Shown here piece after piece: positions 31,916 through 43,484 of a DNA stretch of 64,000 nucleotides. Each line of letters starts with the position of its first letter. Position 1 is the stretch's first letter. The position numbers and the translations under genes were made by a program. The DNA is taken from positions 88,832,846-88,896,845 of the forward strand of contig NC_061862.1 of assembly GCF_907164915.1 (NCBI RefSeq). The letters are read 5' to 3'. The notes below the pieces were generated by a model. The model saw only the letters and a list, made by a program, of their open reading frames with translations, did no database searches and was not told where the DNA came from. Source of the stretch: Impatiens glandulifera (taxonomy: Eukaryota; Streptophyta; Magnoliopsida; Ericales; Balsaminaceae).

Positions 31916-33840
31916 CATGGGACACACTAAAAATCATGCGGGTCGAAGTTGAACGTGTACGAGAAGCCAAAGCGCAAACACGATGGACGAAATTTGAAAA
32001 CCTCGCGTTTAAAGATGACGAGGGGTGGAGGCTTTCGACATTTGATTTGCAGTGATCGTCAACGAGCTTGAGGTGTTGGGCGATCTAGTGTTCGAGCACA
32101 AGGTAGTGCTTAAATTCATTCGTAGTGTTTTGTGTGCATACTAGTAGATGGCGATTGAGTCACTCGTCGATCTAAAAACGCTATCCATCAAGGAACTCAC
32201 AGGTCGACTCCTAGTCATAAAGGAGCGCGGCAAACTCGATGATGTTAAATCTTCTAGTGAGCGGCTACTACTCACGGACGAAGAATGGCGGTCTCGAAAA
32301 TGACAACGTGAGCAAGGAAAATGATCATTCAAGAGCGGTAACAAGAAAGGTGAAAATGGTGAACGAAAAAAGGGAAGTTGTAAGTACTGTGGCATCCTTG
32401 GTCATTAGGCCAAGTAGTGTCGTAAGGCGAAGAAAAACTGAGAGCAACAAGAGCAAGCGAATCTCGTAGTAACAAATTCTGACGAAGATGAAGGTCTGAT
32501 GCTATTGATGGTACATATTTGTACCATAACATCAGCTGACAACAATGTACAAGAGATATTTTTAAATGAAGAAAAGGTTGTACCCAAGAATACCACTAAC
32601 TGCGTGTGGTACCTGAATACCAGAGCTAGTAATCACATGACAAGTGACAAGAAGGTGTTCACAATGCTTGACAAAAACTATAAAGGGTAAAGTACAGTTC
32701 AACGATAATTTTGTGGTAATATATGCGGAAAGGGCATGGTGATGATTGAATGTGTCACTAACGACCATCTGATTATATCTTATGTATTTTATATCCCAAG
32801 CCTAAAGAGTAATTTCCTCTCACTTGGTCAACTTGATGAAAATGGTTGAAATATCGTCATCGAAAATGGGGTACTTTACATCTTTAATCACTCACGCAAA
32901 ATACTCGCTTGGGTTTAGAGAACACGTAATTGACTTTACCGTTTCCCACCTCTGGTTGCTAGTGTGATCGGACCACACAGATCGATGTGAACTAACTCTA
33001 GCGTTTGCTTGTAGTTGATGAATTTAATTGATATATGTGTCTTGAGGTGCTCAAAACGAGGGAAGAAGCATTGCACTATTTCAAGAAGATCAAAGCGGTA
33101 GTAGAGGCAGAACGTGAGTGCAAATTGCTCGCATTTCGATCTGACCGAGGAGGCAAGTTCAATTATGATGCATTAATATAATTTTTCGAGAAGAACATCA
33201 TTAAGCACAACACTACGGCGTTCTACTCACCAAAACAAAATGGTGTCGTAAAGAGGCGTAACTAGACAATACTAGATATGATAATTTGGCTTATAAAGTC
33301 AATGAAAGTAACGGGTATGTTCTAGGGAGAGGCAATAAAGAAGGTTCTATATCTCCTAAACCGCGCACCAACAAAGAGTGTTGAAGGCATGACGCCTTAC
33401 GAGACTTAGAACAAGAGGAAGCCTAACGCACACCATTTGAGGACTTTCAGTTGCGTAGCACATGTGAAGAATCTCGGTCCGGCATTCACAAGCTCGTGGA
33501 TCACTCGACGCTTAGGGTACTAGTGTGCTACGAAGAGGGAGAAAAAGTCTATCGGGTGTATTATCCAACAAGGAAGCAGTTATACGTGACAAAAGACATT
33601 GTTTTTAATGAACATCGTGTTTGGAATTAAGAGATAATTGATTGCATAGAGATGGAAACAACACCAACTATATTCATTGTGGTCTATCCCATAAAGACTA
33701 GTATTTCGACGCTTGAATCTAGTGCATAGAAACTAGAGCCACAAACGCATGTGCCTAGTCCGAGGAAAAACTAATGGGCCACACCTCATACAAATGATGA
33801 CGCCTACAACACCGACTCAGAACCTTGACGTTATCAACGG
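31916..33840 (+). pseudogene. Element C gag-protease-integrase remnants
   Basis: Gag opens mid-domain (WDTLKIMRVEVERVREAKAQ). A CCHC knuckle near 32,379-32,420 reads CKYCGILGH*AK*C with two stops. The protease site near 32,608 reads WYLNTRASNHM where WYLDTGASNHM is usual, so the catalytic Asp is Asn and the Gly is Arg. Integrase is recognised from FRSDRGGKFN near 33,140 and FYSPKQNGVVKRRN near 33,220, where the usual catalytic Glu (ERRN) is Lys, and then NRAPTKSV. Nothing here can be functional. Confidence 0.75.
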
Positions 33841-33875
33841 GTTGAAGACATCTACAATCCTATTGATGAGGTCGT

Positions 33876-34075
33876 TTTAAGCAATCAACAGAAATAGAGA
33901 ATAATTGAGAGCTTTAAAGATTAGGTTTTGAGAGATTAGAAGAATAGTTTGCTCTTTGAGAGCTTTCTCATTATAAATACTAACAAAATAAACAAACAAG
34001 TCCCTCATTTTATGAGGTAAATACAAAATGAGAATAATAAAAATAGTAATAATAAAACGGTAATAATTCTTTACA
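33876..34075 (-). repeat. Element B 3' LTR
   Basis: 200 bp, matching 40028-40228 with about a dozen substitutions. Its inner boundary TTCTTTACA abuts the polypurine tract. The outer terminal CA has mutated or lost a base. Confidence 0.95.
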
Positions 34076-35734
34076 CTCCTCCCTCAAGATGAAAATTTTG
34101 TATATAAAGCTTGGAACGTAAATCATCAAATTGGGTATCATCCAAAGCCTTAGTAAAAATGTGCGCAACTTGATTTTTGGTTGAGATATGTCGAAGATCA
34201 ATAAAGCCGGTTTTGTATTTGTCATGAATTACATGACAATCGATGTCAATGTGTTTTGTACGCTCATGAAAGACGGGGTTTTGAGTGATATAAACTGCAG
34301 CCTGATTGTCGCACCAAAGAGGAATGTGAATTTGTAGTTTGATGCCCATATCCGAGAGTAAGTACAATATCCATTACAACTCACAAACAGTTGATGCAAG
34401 ACTGCGATACTCTACTTCAGTAGAAGATCGAGATATTGTGGTTTGCTTCTTCGTTTTCCAAGATATAGGTGCAGTCCCTAATTTGATACAATATCCCGTA
34501 AGTGATCGTCGACTATCCGAGCACTTTGCCTAGTCAGTATCAGAAAAAGCTTCAAGAACAACATGATTAGAAAAAGGAAAAAAACTTCCAAGGGAAGGTG
34601 TTCCTTTGAGGTATCTAACAATTTGTAAACCAGCATCCTAATCAACTTTAGTTGGTTTGTGCATGTATTAACTTAGTTATTGAATCGAGAATGCAATGTC
34701 TGGCCGTGTAAAATTTAGGTAAATTAATCGGCCAATGAGTCTACGGAATGATTTTGGTTCAACAAAGACACTTTGTGAATCTGGTTCAAGTTTGATGCCT
34801 TTAAGCATCGGGGATTTAGTCGGCTTAGCTTCAATGAGTCCAACATCAGCAATGATGTCGAGAATGTATTTTCTTTGATTGACAAACAAACCTTTAGAGG
34901 TTTTGCCAATTTCAAGACCAAGGAAGTACTTTGCTTCCTTCAAGTCTTTAATAGGAAATTTAGAGTCAATGAATGCTTTTGTTTTAGAGATTTTATCAAG
35001 ATTGTTACCAGCCAATAAAGCATCATCAACATAAATGAATACCACAGTAATAGTAGAGTTCATTTGTTTGATGAACAAATAGTGATCATGAGATGATTGA
35101 ACAAAACCAAAACTAGTAAGATTATTTGAAAAATCGGTATTTCATTGTCTAGAAGTCTGCTTGAGGCCATAAAGACTTCTTTTTAATTTGCAAACTTGAT
35201 TTGGATTACCTTCAATATAACCATCTAGTTGTTGCATATAAATGTCTTCCTCTAAATGACCATGGAGAAAAGCATTATGCACATCAATTTGATGAAGAAA
35301 CCAATTTCTAGCAGCACTTAATGCAATTAAAAGTCGTACAGTCACATGTTTTTCCACCGGAGCAAAATTTTGATGAAAATAAATGCCATTTATTTGATAT
35401 ATCCTTTGGTAACTAACCGAGTTTTAAATTTGTCGATTGTACCATCTGGATTTAATTTGGTTTTATAAATCCACTTGCTGCCAATAGTCTTTTTATCATG
35501 TGGAAGAGTGATAATTTCTCAAGTTTTATTGGCTTTCAAGGCTCGAATTTCATCATTCATAGCTTTGATCCAATCAGAATTAAGAGATGCTTCTTTGTAT
35601 GTTTTTGGTTCACAAACATTTGAAATGTTAGATAGAAAACATTTATAAATAGTATATGTACAATTAGAAATAAAAGGAAATGTTGGTGGAAGAATATGAT
35701 TTGTGTTTTGTGTAGCCATGGTATGATTAATCAT
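34071..35734 (-). pseudogene. pol: Element B RT-RNase H, broken
   Basis: From the right: SLNSDWIKAMNDEIRALKANKT (RVT_2 start), IDVHNAFLHGHLEEDIYMQQ and SLYGLKQTSRQ, then after a frame break IYVDDALLAGNNLDK with the YVDD catalytic box intact and FLGLEIGKTSKGLFVNQRKY. RNase H follows near 34,540-34,071, with a stop after the first catalytic region, [15 protein letters not shown] (Glu present), WCDNQAAVYI (Asp present), HERTKHIDIDCH and FTKAL. Domains are in normal order and of full length, interrupted by about half a dozen stops and frame changes. Confidence 0.85.
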
Positions 35735-35845
35735 ATAGTCATCAAACCAGTGAGGCTTATTTCGAGATCTTGTTCCTTTTCTAGGAACTAAACTAGTTGG
35801 TTGAACCTGTTTTTGATTAGACAGATTAATATTATGATCATTAAC

Positions 35846-36700
35846 TTAATTTTCCATAGAGGCATCAAGTTGAATTTCATAAAAAGTATCAAACTCATCA
35901 GAAATATCAAACTCATCAGAATTAAAACAAGGTAAATTCTCATTATTATTAAAGAAATGCTCTGGAGAATCCAAGTTATCTTGTAATTTTAAAACTCTAG
36001 ATTGATCAAATGGAAAAATATTCTCAAAAAAATGAACATCTCTAGAAGTTACAATTTTTTGTGAATTCATTTCATAAATTATATAACTTTTTTTATCAAG
36101 AGGATATCCCAAAAAAATACATTTTTTACCTCTAGGTTCAAATTTAACTTTATAAGGTTGAATACTTGCTATGTAACAAAGACAACCAAATATTTGCATA
36201 TAGCTATAGTCAACCTCTTTGTTTGTAAGTAAGGAAAATTGTGTTTTCCAATTGAGAACACTACTAGGTAACTTATTAATGAGACGAGCAGCCATTAATA
36301 GAGAAAATAGCCAAAATTTAATAGGCAATTTTGATTGAAGCATTAGGGATCTTCCTATTTGAGTAAGGTGTCTATGTTTACGCTCCACAACTCCATTTTA
36401 TTGTGGAGTGTAAACACATGAGGTTTGATGTTGAATGCCAAGATTAGAAAAAAGTTCAAAATATTTTGAATTAATAAATTCAGATCCATTATCACTACGA
36501 ATAATCTTAACAGATTTTTCATATTGAGTTTTAACCTTATTAAAAAATGATTTTATTGTACTAAAAACCATTGTTTTATCAGAAAGCATAAAAGTCCATG
36601 TAGTTCTACTATAACGTCTACAATTGTTAACATATATGAAGTATTGATAATTGAAGACTTTTTGTATGGTTCCCCATAAATTAATGTGAATTAATTCAAA
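35846..36700 (-). pseudogene. pol: Element B integrase, broken
   Basis: The core is readable in two main frames. 36398-36589 holds KIIRSDNGSEFINSKYF (second catalytic Asp) and HQTSCVYTPQ. After a stop, 35846-36388 begins with MERKHRHLTQIGRSLMLQ, carrying the catalytic Glu, and continues with LPSSVLNWKTQFSLL and the C-terminal phrase CIFLGYPLDKKSYIIY typical of copia integrases. The first Asp region upstream is poorly preserved. A single stop between TPQ and the Glu segment and earlier lesions prevent a continuous protein. Confidence 0.8.
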
Positions 36701-36718
36701 ATTTTAGTTAGTTTTGGA

Positions 36719-37370
36719 TTACCTAGTATAAAAGGGTGATCTAATCATTTTAGAAAGAGGGAAAACTTCACAATGTTTAAGTTCATATTTTATATTTGGA
36801 AATATTTTTTGTAAAACCTTATGAGAAGGATGACCAAGTCTTTGATGCAATGTATTAATCAACTTGAACTTAAAATGAAAACTTTTCATTGATAGTAGTA
36901 ATAGACTTCTCATTACAAAGTTTACAAAATAAAAGTTTTTCATTTGCATTAATCGAAGTTGTCATACTACATTGCTTACAAAAGGAATAATTGGTTTTTG
37001 TTTTGACAAAATGATCACCATTGAAATCATCCAGATCATTTTCAAAATAGTACTAGTTGTTCACCCTAATCCCTTTTCCTAATATTAAATCTTTCTCAAG
37101 GTCCTGCAAAACACAATATGTTGAAGAAAAACAATATTTAACGTTATCTAATTCTAGTAATTGTGCAACAGATATAAGATTGTATTTAAAATCTGAAGAA
37201 AACATAACATTTTTTAGATGCAGATGTTTATTTAAAACAACTGTATCTATTTCTGTAATTATCTTTTTACTGCCATTTGATAAAAATAATTCTAATGGTT
37301 TATCAATTATATGAATATTATTCATAAATTTCTATTATTGCAAATATGAGCACTAGCTCCAGAATCAATA
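36719..37370 (-). pseudogene. pol: Element B protease and pre-integrase
   Basis: The protease active site reads WIIDSGASAHICNN near 37,360 (DSGA intact, good copia match). It is followed in the 37053-37325 frame by LELFLSNGSKKIITEIDTVV and NLISVAQLLELDN. The pre-integrase zinc region follows at 36719-36949 with TLHQRLGHPSHKVLQ. Frames are interrupted between them. The protease would have matured the polyprotein. Confidence 0.75.
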
Positions 37371-37449
37371 ATCCAAGTTATACTAAAATTATCAACATGA
37401 TTAAGATTCATACTAAAATTTAATGTAATGTTAGAATATTTACCTGCTT

Positions 37450-39976
37450 GAAATTCCAAGTTGTTTTTCTCAGTTTCTTTCATATTTTTCATGAAAGCTC
37501 AGAACATCTTAAAGTCATCAGCAGTTATATTGTCGGGGTTGTTGACATCATACAGAGTGTTGACAACATTCACAAATGTTTTTTTCCTTTGATCTTTTGA
37601 TTGTTTAAACCATTCTGGATAACCAATAAGTTTGAAACAACCTTCTTGAATATGCCCCTTCAATCCACAATGTTTGCAAACTGTATTTTGTAAGGATTTT
37701 GAGAAGTTTTTCCTTTGTCTGCTCCAACCTTATTGTTCCTTACTTGACCAGTAGTCATTATTTTTTCAACAGCAAGAGCCGCACTTTTATCAAAATCAAG
37801 ATTTTTATTCTCTTCATATCTGATGTGGAGAGCACTGAAACTCTCTGTTTTATTTTCATCAATTTCTCGTTTCATCTCAACATTCAAAAGCCTAGTATGT
37901 GCTTTATAAACTGTTGGAGATGGATCAGCAACCATGATTTGATCAATGATGTGCTCATAACGATCATTGAGTCCCATCAGAAATTGAATCAATTTGTCAT
38001 CTTCATCATTTTAAGTAGTATGCTCTCTGCATTTTTCATCTTGACAGTAGAATGTTGATTTTAACCCTTTTGACTCATCTCATAAAAGTTTGATCTTGGA
38101 GTAATACCTTTCTATAGTTAGAGAACCCTGTTTCATATTTGTGATTTACTTTTTTACTCCAAATCTTCTTGGACCGTTGTTTTTTTCATAACGCCCTTTG
38201 ATCTCAGTCCATAGCTCTTGAGTTGTTTATGTTTCTTGGAAATTTTTTTGGATCTCACTTTATATTGAATTCATGATCCAAGAACGAACCATTGCATCAA
38301 CTATCTCCCATTGTTCTACATCAGCTTTATTTTTCGTCATAGGACATGAACCATCCAAAAACCCTAATTTAATTTTAGCTTTTAGGGCTAACCTGATTGA
38401 TTTGCACCAGCTGAAGTAGTTGAATATTGTTAGGAGTTTTGAGTAGAGAATGGTGTTCAGATTTTTAGGATCGGGATCGTCGAAGGAGACTGGGGGTCTC
38501 TTTAGGACGAACACTTATACAACACGCTGGGTGATACTAACTCGGTTAGAAGTTAATATCGGTCTCAATACTACACAAACCGTCACAAACTCTTGAACCG
38601 AGTTCAAGTGAGGAAATATTTGTTTCGATTTGAAGCAACACACACACGGATTGGACAACAATAGAAAGGTATGGAGTAGAAAAGAAACACAATGCAAGAT
38701 TTATGGTTGTTCGGAGATAAAACACCTACGTCACCCCTTTTCTCAAACGTTGAGAAGGATATTCACTAAGAATATTCAACACACTTTATAATACGTCAAA
38801 TAACTGAGGCTTATTTACTGCTCGTTATTGACTTACAACGCTCACTTCTTACACTGAATGAATGGAGTTGTAATACACTTAACACTTTAGATAGTATGTA
38901 AACAATAGCAGTTTAGGCTTTGAGTCAGTTCTAAAATATGTTGTCTCACTGTCTTGAATATATGGTTGTTGTTCTTCAAGCTTCTCTGAAATAGTAAAAT
39001 ATGACAACGGTCATATTTCTCATTCAACGAATACTTGTATGGTAACCTTTTGATCCTTGATTCTGATTGGTTGGCCAAGAAGGTACAACATGGCATTAAA
39101 GGCGGTTGATGCTTTCCAAGGTGCAGATCAACCAGCATGTTTGTCTTCTATTGATTTGATCATTTGGAGCGATTTGACAAATATTTGTTCCTTGTGTACT
39201 ATTGTTGAACATATACCAAAATAGGTATCTGATTAGTTTTGGCAGTCTTCTACTTCCCAAGGTCTATCATTAGACTTGTATCAAAATGGCAATGATACAG
39301 TCTGTATATTTGAAAGCTTCCTTCTGCATATTCCCAAAGTATTCTGAATTGCACCAAAATGGAAACTTCCAACCGTTTCCAGTTTAAATCTGTCTTAGCA
39401 TAAGACTGGTTCCATATCTTGGATCTGATCGGTCAACCTACCGGTCATTTTATGGATTGTCTTTGAATAGTATCCTAGGATTGTACCAAGTATTTTACCG
39501 GACAGACCATCGGTTGCGCCGTCTTTTCAATATCGGTCAACCGGTCACACTGAGGAAGAATGGGAGCCGATTTCTCTTTGAGGTATAGATGATAGGTTTA
39601 TCGATCATACAGCTGAGCGGTAGAGCCGTTTTTCACTGTCGAGTTGATCCTCTACATGTTTCGTTGTAAAGATAGACGAATAGATGGTTTGTTTAGTTGA
39701 TCCCGGCTTGTGCCGCCTTTTGGATATCGGTCGACCGGACTAGAGTGATAAAACCGATTTTAAGATATGACCGATCCCTGCATCTCCTGCACAAACGGTG
39801 GATTTGGTTTGGTTCTTTAGATAGTTAATTACTTACTAATTAACTATTTATTTTATCTAACACGGATTATCAGCACTATGGAGCATCAAAGGATCAATAT
39901 TGTACTTCTTTTTCTGGTTTGCTCCCACTGTTCCGCTTCCAGTTGCGCCTTCTCCTACAGCTTCTCTTCCAGCCAT
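37450..39976 (-). pseudogene. gag: Element B gag, split by a solo LTR
   Basis: The start codon is ATG at 39976 (- strand), opening MAGREAVGEGATG; the frame runs to LMLHSADNP near 39,868. There a 1.4-kb solo LTR interrupts it. Gag resumes at about 38,464 with LNTILYSKLLTIFNYFSWCKS and IKLGFLDGSCPMTKNKADV, a phrase typical of copia gag N-terminal domains. The rest is broken but readable (MIQFLMGLNDRYEHIIDQI at 37,992) to a CCHC knuckle, CKHCGLKGHIQEGC, near 37,660. The solo LTR insertion alone would inactivate this copy. Confidence 0.8.
38465..39862 (-). mobile_element. Solo LTR of the element A family
   Basis: About 1.4 kb in reverse orientation matches the element A LTR from its end (GATCGGGATCG...GGGGGTCT at the left) to its start (TTATTTTATCTAACA at the right). 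The flanks CAGAT (left) and CGGAT (right) form a probable 5-bp target duplication with one change, and no internal element sequence remains. That is the product expected from recombination between the two LTRs of an inserted copy. Confidence 0.9.
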
Positions 39977-40027
39977 GGTAAGTTTAGTTTGACAATTAAA
40001 ATCTTTCACCAACGTGCTCTGATACTA

Positions 40028-40228
40028 TGTTAAGCAATCAACAGAAATGGAGAATAATTGAGAGCTTTAGAGATTAGGTTTTGAGAGATTAGAAGAATAT
40101 GTTGCTCTTTGAGAGCTTTCTTATTATAAATACTAACAAAATAAACAAACAAGTCCATCAAGTTATGAGGTAAATACAAAATGAGAATGATAAAAACAGT
40201 AATAATAAAACGGTAATAATTCTTTATA
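40028..40228 (-). repeat. Element B 5' LTR
   Basis: Ends at TGTTAAGC (40028) on the inner side, next to the primer-binding site, and at TTCTTTATA (40228) outside, next to target duplication GTCGT. Confidence 0.95.
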
Positions 40229-40261
40229 GTCGTTAATGACGAAGTAAGTGGACTTTGTTTT

Positions 40262-41778
40262 TTGGCGGCTAAAGAGCCTAACTACGTGGACGAGGCACTT
40301 GCAAATGTGTCTTGGAAGGATGCCATGGAGGAAGAGATGAAGTCGATTCTTGAGAACAAGACGTGGGAGCTTGTATCACTTCCAAATAGTCATCGAGCCA
40401 TCGAGCTCAAATGGGTGTTCAAAGTTAAAGGACCCCGACGACAACATCGCGAAGCACAAGGCGAGACTTCTCGCAAAAGGATATACGTAGCACCAAAGGG
40501 TGGATTTCAAGGAAAGTATTGCTCTAGTAGCAAGAATGGAGACAATACGTCTGTTACTCGCACTCGCTTCACAAAGCAAGTGACAAGTACAACACATGGA
40601 CATGAAGTCATCATTCTTGAATAGTGATCTCGTAGAGGAGGTCTACATAGCTTCATCGATTCCAAAAACGAACGTAAGGTTCTTAAGTTGTGTAAGGAAT
40701 TATATGGGCTCGGACAAGCACCACGACAACGATACTCAAAATATGACGCCTCCCTTACTTCACTTAGTTTCACATGAAACCCACTCGAGCATGTCGTCTA
40801 TAGAAGAGGAGATGCTTAATATTTATAGTTGGTGGGTGTCTATTTGAATGACTTAATTATTACGGGCACAAGTGTACAAGGTCATCAAATTCAAGACACA
40901 TATGTAGGAAAATGTTTAAAATGAGCGACCTCGATCTTCTAAGTTACTATTTGGATATCAAAGTACGTCAAAATGATAGTGAAATTAAATTGTGTCAAAA
41001 GGCACATGTTGCGAAGATTTTGGAGAAAGCTGGCATATGTGACTATAACCCGTGTCACAGTCCAATGGAGCATCGACTTCATCTCAGCAAGAATAAGAAG
41101 AGTACGGTTGTGGATGCAACAAAGTATCAGAACGTAACCGGTAGTCTTTTCTACCTAATAAACATGTGGCCTGATATTCCTCACACTATGGGCATAGTTA
41201 TTCAACACAAGGAGGCGCTAAGTTTTCAACATTGGGTTGCGATCAAGCAGATACTTCGATACGTACAAGGTACGTTGGGTTCTGGGTTCTGTTCTAAGTC
41301 GGGAGGAGATGAAGCTACATTAGTAGGCTATATCGATATTGATCTCGTTGGCAATGTTGACGGCTGCATAAGCACCTCCGAAATAGTTTTCTTTATCAGA
41401 AGCAGCATTTTGACTTGGACTTTGCATAAGTAGAAGATTGTTTCTTTATCTTCATGCGAGGCCGAGTGCATCGCAGCTGCGACAACGACATGTCAAGGTG
41501 ACTGGCTTAGTCATCTTATTGGCGAGCTAGTTGGGTGTAAAGAATTGAAATTGATATTATTGGTTGATAACAAGTCATCAATTACTCTCTATAAGAATTC
41601 AGTTCATCATGAGAGGAGTAAACTCATTGACACGAAGTTTCATTATATTCGAGAGTGCATTGAAGCAAGCAAGATGGACATTGACCATGTTGACACTAAT
41701 GGTCAGCTAGTTGATATCCTAACAAATGTGTTAAGGAGAAACAAGTTCATCGAGATGTGTTTAAAGTTCGGTGTCTAG
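40262..41778 (+). pseudogene. Element C RT-RNase H remnants
   Basis: This continues element C on the far side of element B. VDEALANVSWKDAMEEEMKS (RVT_2 start, 40,280) and MDMKSSFLNSDLVEEVYI (about 40,596) are clear. The catalytic box near 40,841 reads YLND instead of YVDD, so a metal-binding Asp is lost. MSDLDLLSYYLDIKV follows from about 40,921. RNase H retains CEAECIAAA-like codons (about 41,457), LVDNKSSITLYKN and HERSKLIDTKFHYIRE. Stops at several places confirm a dead gene. Confidence 0.8.
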
Positions 41779-41815
41779 CAAGTTGAAGCGGTATAATGAG
41801 CTTAAGGGGGTGATT

Positions 41816-41905
41816 TGTTGGATAATCTTGTTAAGCCCAATAAATCAGGCCCTAAATAATATCAACCCAATAATTTTATCTTAGAAAATATGCTACCATT
41901 TTATG
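41816..41905 (+). repeat. Element C 3' LTR fragment
   Basis: TGTTGGATAA through about 90 bp matches the left end at 31832-31920 at high identity; the match stops just after 'AAAATATG'. The DNA beyond belongs to the tandem repeat that follows. Confidence 0.7.
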
Positions 41906-41939
41906 AATTTAACTACATATAGATTTAAAAAAAATATGA

Positions 41940-43318
41940 AAGAGAGCTTATTAACACAAATATTGAAGCTTAACTAAACATTAACATTGTCATTTTTTGT
42001 TATAGTTAACATTGATAGATTAAGATAATAAAAAATGTTTTGTTGTATGTGTTTAAAATTGAGTATAATAATAAATATAATTTTTAAATGTTATTTATAA
42101 TTATATATTGTGCTTCTATATGTCTAATGTCTAATGTCTAGTGGTAATCTTGTTAATCTTTTTATATATCGTTCAGATGATATATCTCATGTCAAGTCTT
42201 AATCTTGTCACAGTGTGATCATGATATTTTTATGATATAATATTATCTGTTGTGATAAAATTTGTTGTAAATGTTTATCTCCATTCGATGTAAATAGTGA
42301 TTCAGCACTATATAATGATTTTTTTCTAAAAATTAAAAGGTATCTAAAAGGTTGATGTTGATCTGGAATGACTGAATTATAATAGTTATTGGAGAACAAT
42401 AATTAACAGAGTCTTTGGAGATTAACAATTGAGATCTTTTGGAAAAATTATTAACACAAATGTTGAAGCTTAAGTAAATATTAAAATTTTCATTTTTATT
42501 TCTAGTTCATATTGATAGATTAAGATAATAAAAATTATTATCTTTTATGTGTTCAAAATGGAGTATAATAATAAATATTATTTTTAAAATGTTATTATAT
42601 AATTATATATTGTGATTCTTATATATCTAATGTGAACCGGTAATCTTGTTAATCTTGTCATTCCGTGTTTATGATATATTTGTGATTTATCATTATCTGT
42701 TGTGCTGAAAGTTATTGTAAATGCTGTCTTCATTTTGTGTAAATAATGATTCAACACTGTATAAATAGTTTTTTTTTTATTTCTAGAAAATTAAAAAGTA
42801 CCTAAAAAATTGACGTTAATCTAGAATGATTGTAATATTATAGTTATTCGATTGTTATTGGAGAATAATAATAGTCTTTTGGAGAATAATAAGTAACAAT
42901 TTTTGGAGAAATATTTACTGAAGCTTAACTAAATATTAAAATTTTAATTTTTGCTTCTTGTTAACATTGATAGATTAAGATAAAAAAAAAAAAATTAGAT
43001 TTTATGTGTTCAAAATGAGTATAATAATAAATATTATTTTTTAAATGTTATTATATAATTATATATTTTGCTTATGGTATGTCTAATGTCAAGTGATAAT
43101 CATGTTAATTTGGTTATATATGGTACTTATGATATTTCTCATGTCAAGTCTTAATCTTGTTATATGGTGCTCATGATATTATTATGATTTAAGATTAGTT
43201 GTGTTAAAATTTATTGTAAATGATTGTCTGGTTGTAAATAGTGATTCAACATTGTATAAATATATATATTTTTAAATTAAAAGGTATCTGAAAGGTTGAT
43301 GTTAATCTAGAATGATTA
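41940..43318. repeat. Three tandem AT-rich units of 455-500 bp
   Basis: The anchor 'TGAAGCTTAACT' (or a one-base variant) occurs with its surroundings at about 41,963, 42,463 and 42,918. Each unit then reads 'ATTGATAGATTAAGATAA', 'GAGTATAATAATAAAT', 'TTATATAATTATATATT', 'AATCTTGTTA' and a 'GGTTGATGTTAATCTAGAAT' type end. The units are separated by small indels. The last unit is split by a SINE and resumes at 43,485 for a few bases. No coding content. Confidence 0.85.
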
Positions 43319-43484
43319 ATCTCCTCTTCTAGCTTAGCGGCAAGAGGTGAATATTCCAGCCTCCTTGAGAGGTTTTGGACTTGAGCCCGTCAGACGGCAA
43401 GTTATGCGTCTTGTAAATGATTAAGTGTGATTGCGGGTTATCGTTTATCCCATTGTGGCCACATTTTTTAATCTAGAATGATTA
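43303..43484 (+). mobile_element. tRNA-derived SINE, copy 2, with 16-bp TSD
   Basis: The body at 43319-43468 is flanked by the perfect duplication TAATCTAGAATGATTA (43303-43318 and 43469-43484). TAGCTTAGCGG at 43330-43340 resembles polymerase III box A, and the segment around 43,371-43,389 (TTGGACTTGAGCCC) occupies the box B position. The 3' end is a short T run after GGCCACA, as in SINEs of the poly(T)-tailed type. It is homologous to the block at 10,715-10,878. It encodes no protein and would depend on a LINE reverse transcriptase. Confidence 0.85.

Larger units (their letters stand above)
33876..40228 (-). mobile_element. Element B: copia LTR retrotransposon nested in element C
   Basis: The element lies on the - strand with 200-bp LTRs at 33876-34075 and 40028-40228 and target duplication GTCGT at 33871-33875 and 40229-40233. 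Its primer-binding site (TAGTATCAGAGC read on the - strand, 40016-40027) directly abuts the 5' LTR. A purine tract (complement of CTCCTCCCTCAAGATG, 34076-34091) precedes the 3' LTR. The gag-protease-integrase-RT-RNase H order is readable, with stops throughout. A solo LTR of the element A family interrupts gag. By eye the two LTRs differ at roughly 6-7% of positions. Confidence 0.95.
31832..41905 (+). mobile_element. Element C: decayed copia element, host of element B
   Basis: LTR-derived ends starting TGTTGGATAA are present at 31832 and 41816, with a purine tract TAAGGGGGTGATT (41803-41815) before the right one. The matching LTR sequence is only about 80-90 bp long on each side. At the left it runs directly into gag with no primer-binding site, so the 5' LTR and leader are partly deleted. 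Gag, protease and integrase remnants (31,916-33,840) are separated by element B from the RT-RNase H remnants (40,262-41,778). Every domain has stops or lost catalytic residues. This is the oldest layer of the nest. Confidence 0.8.
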
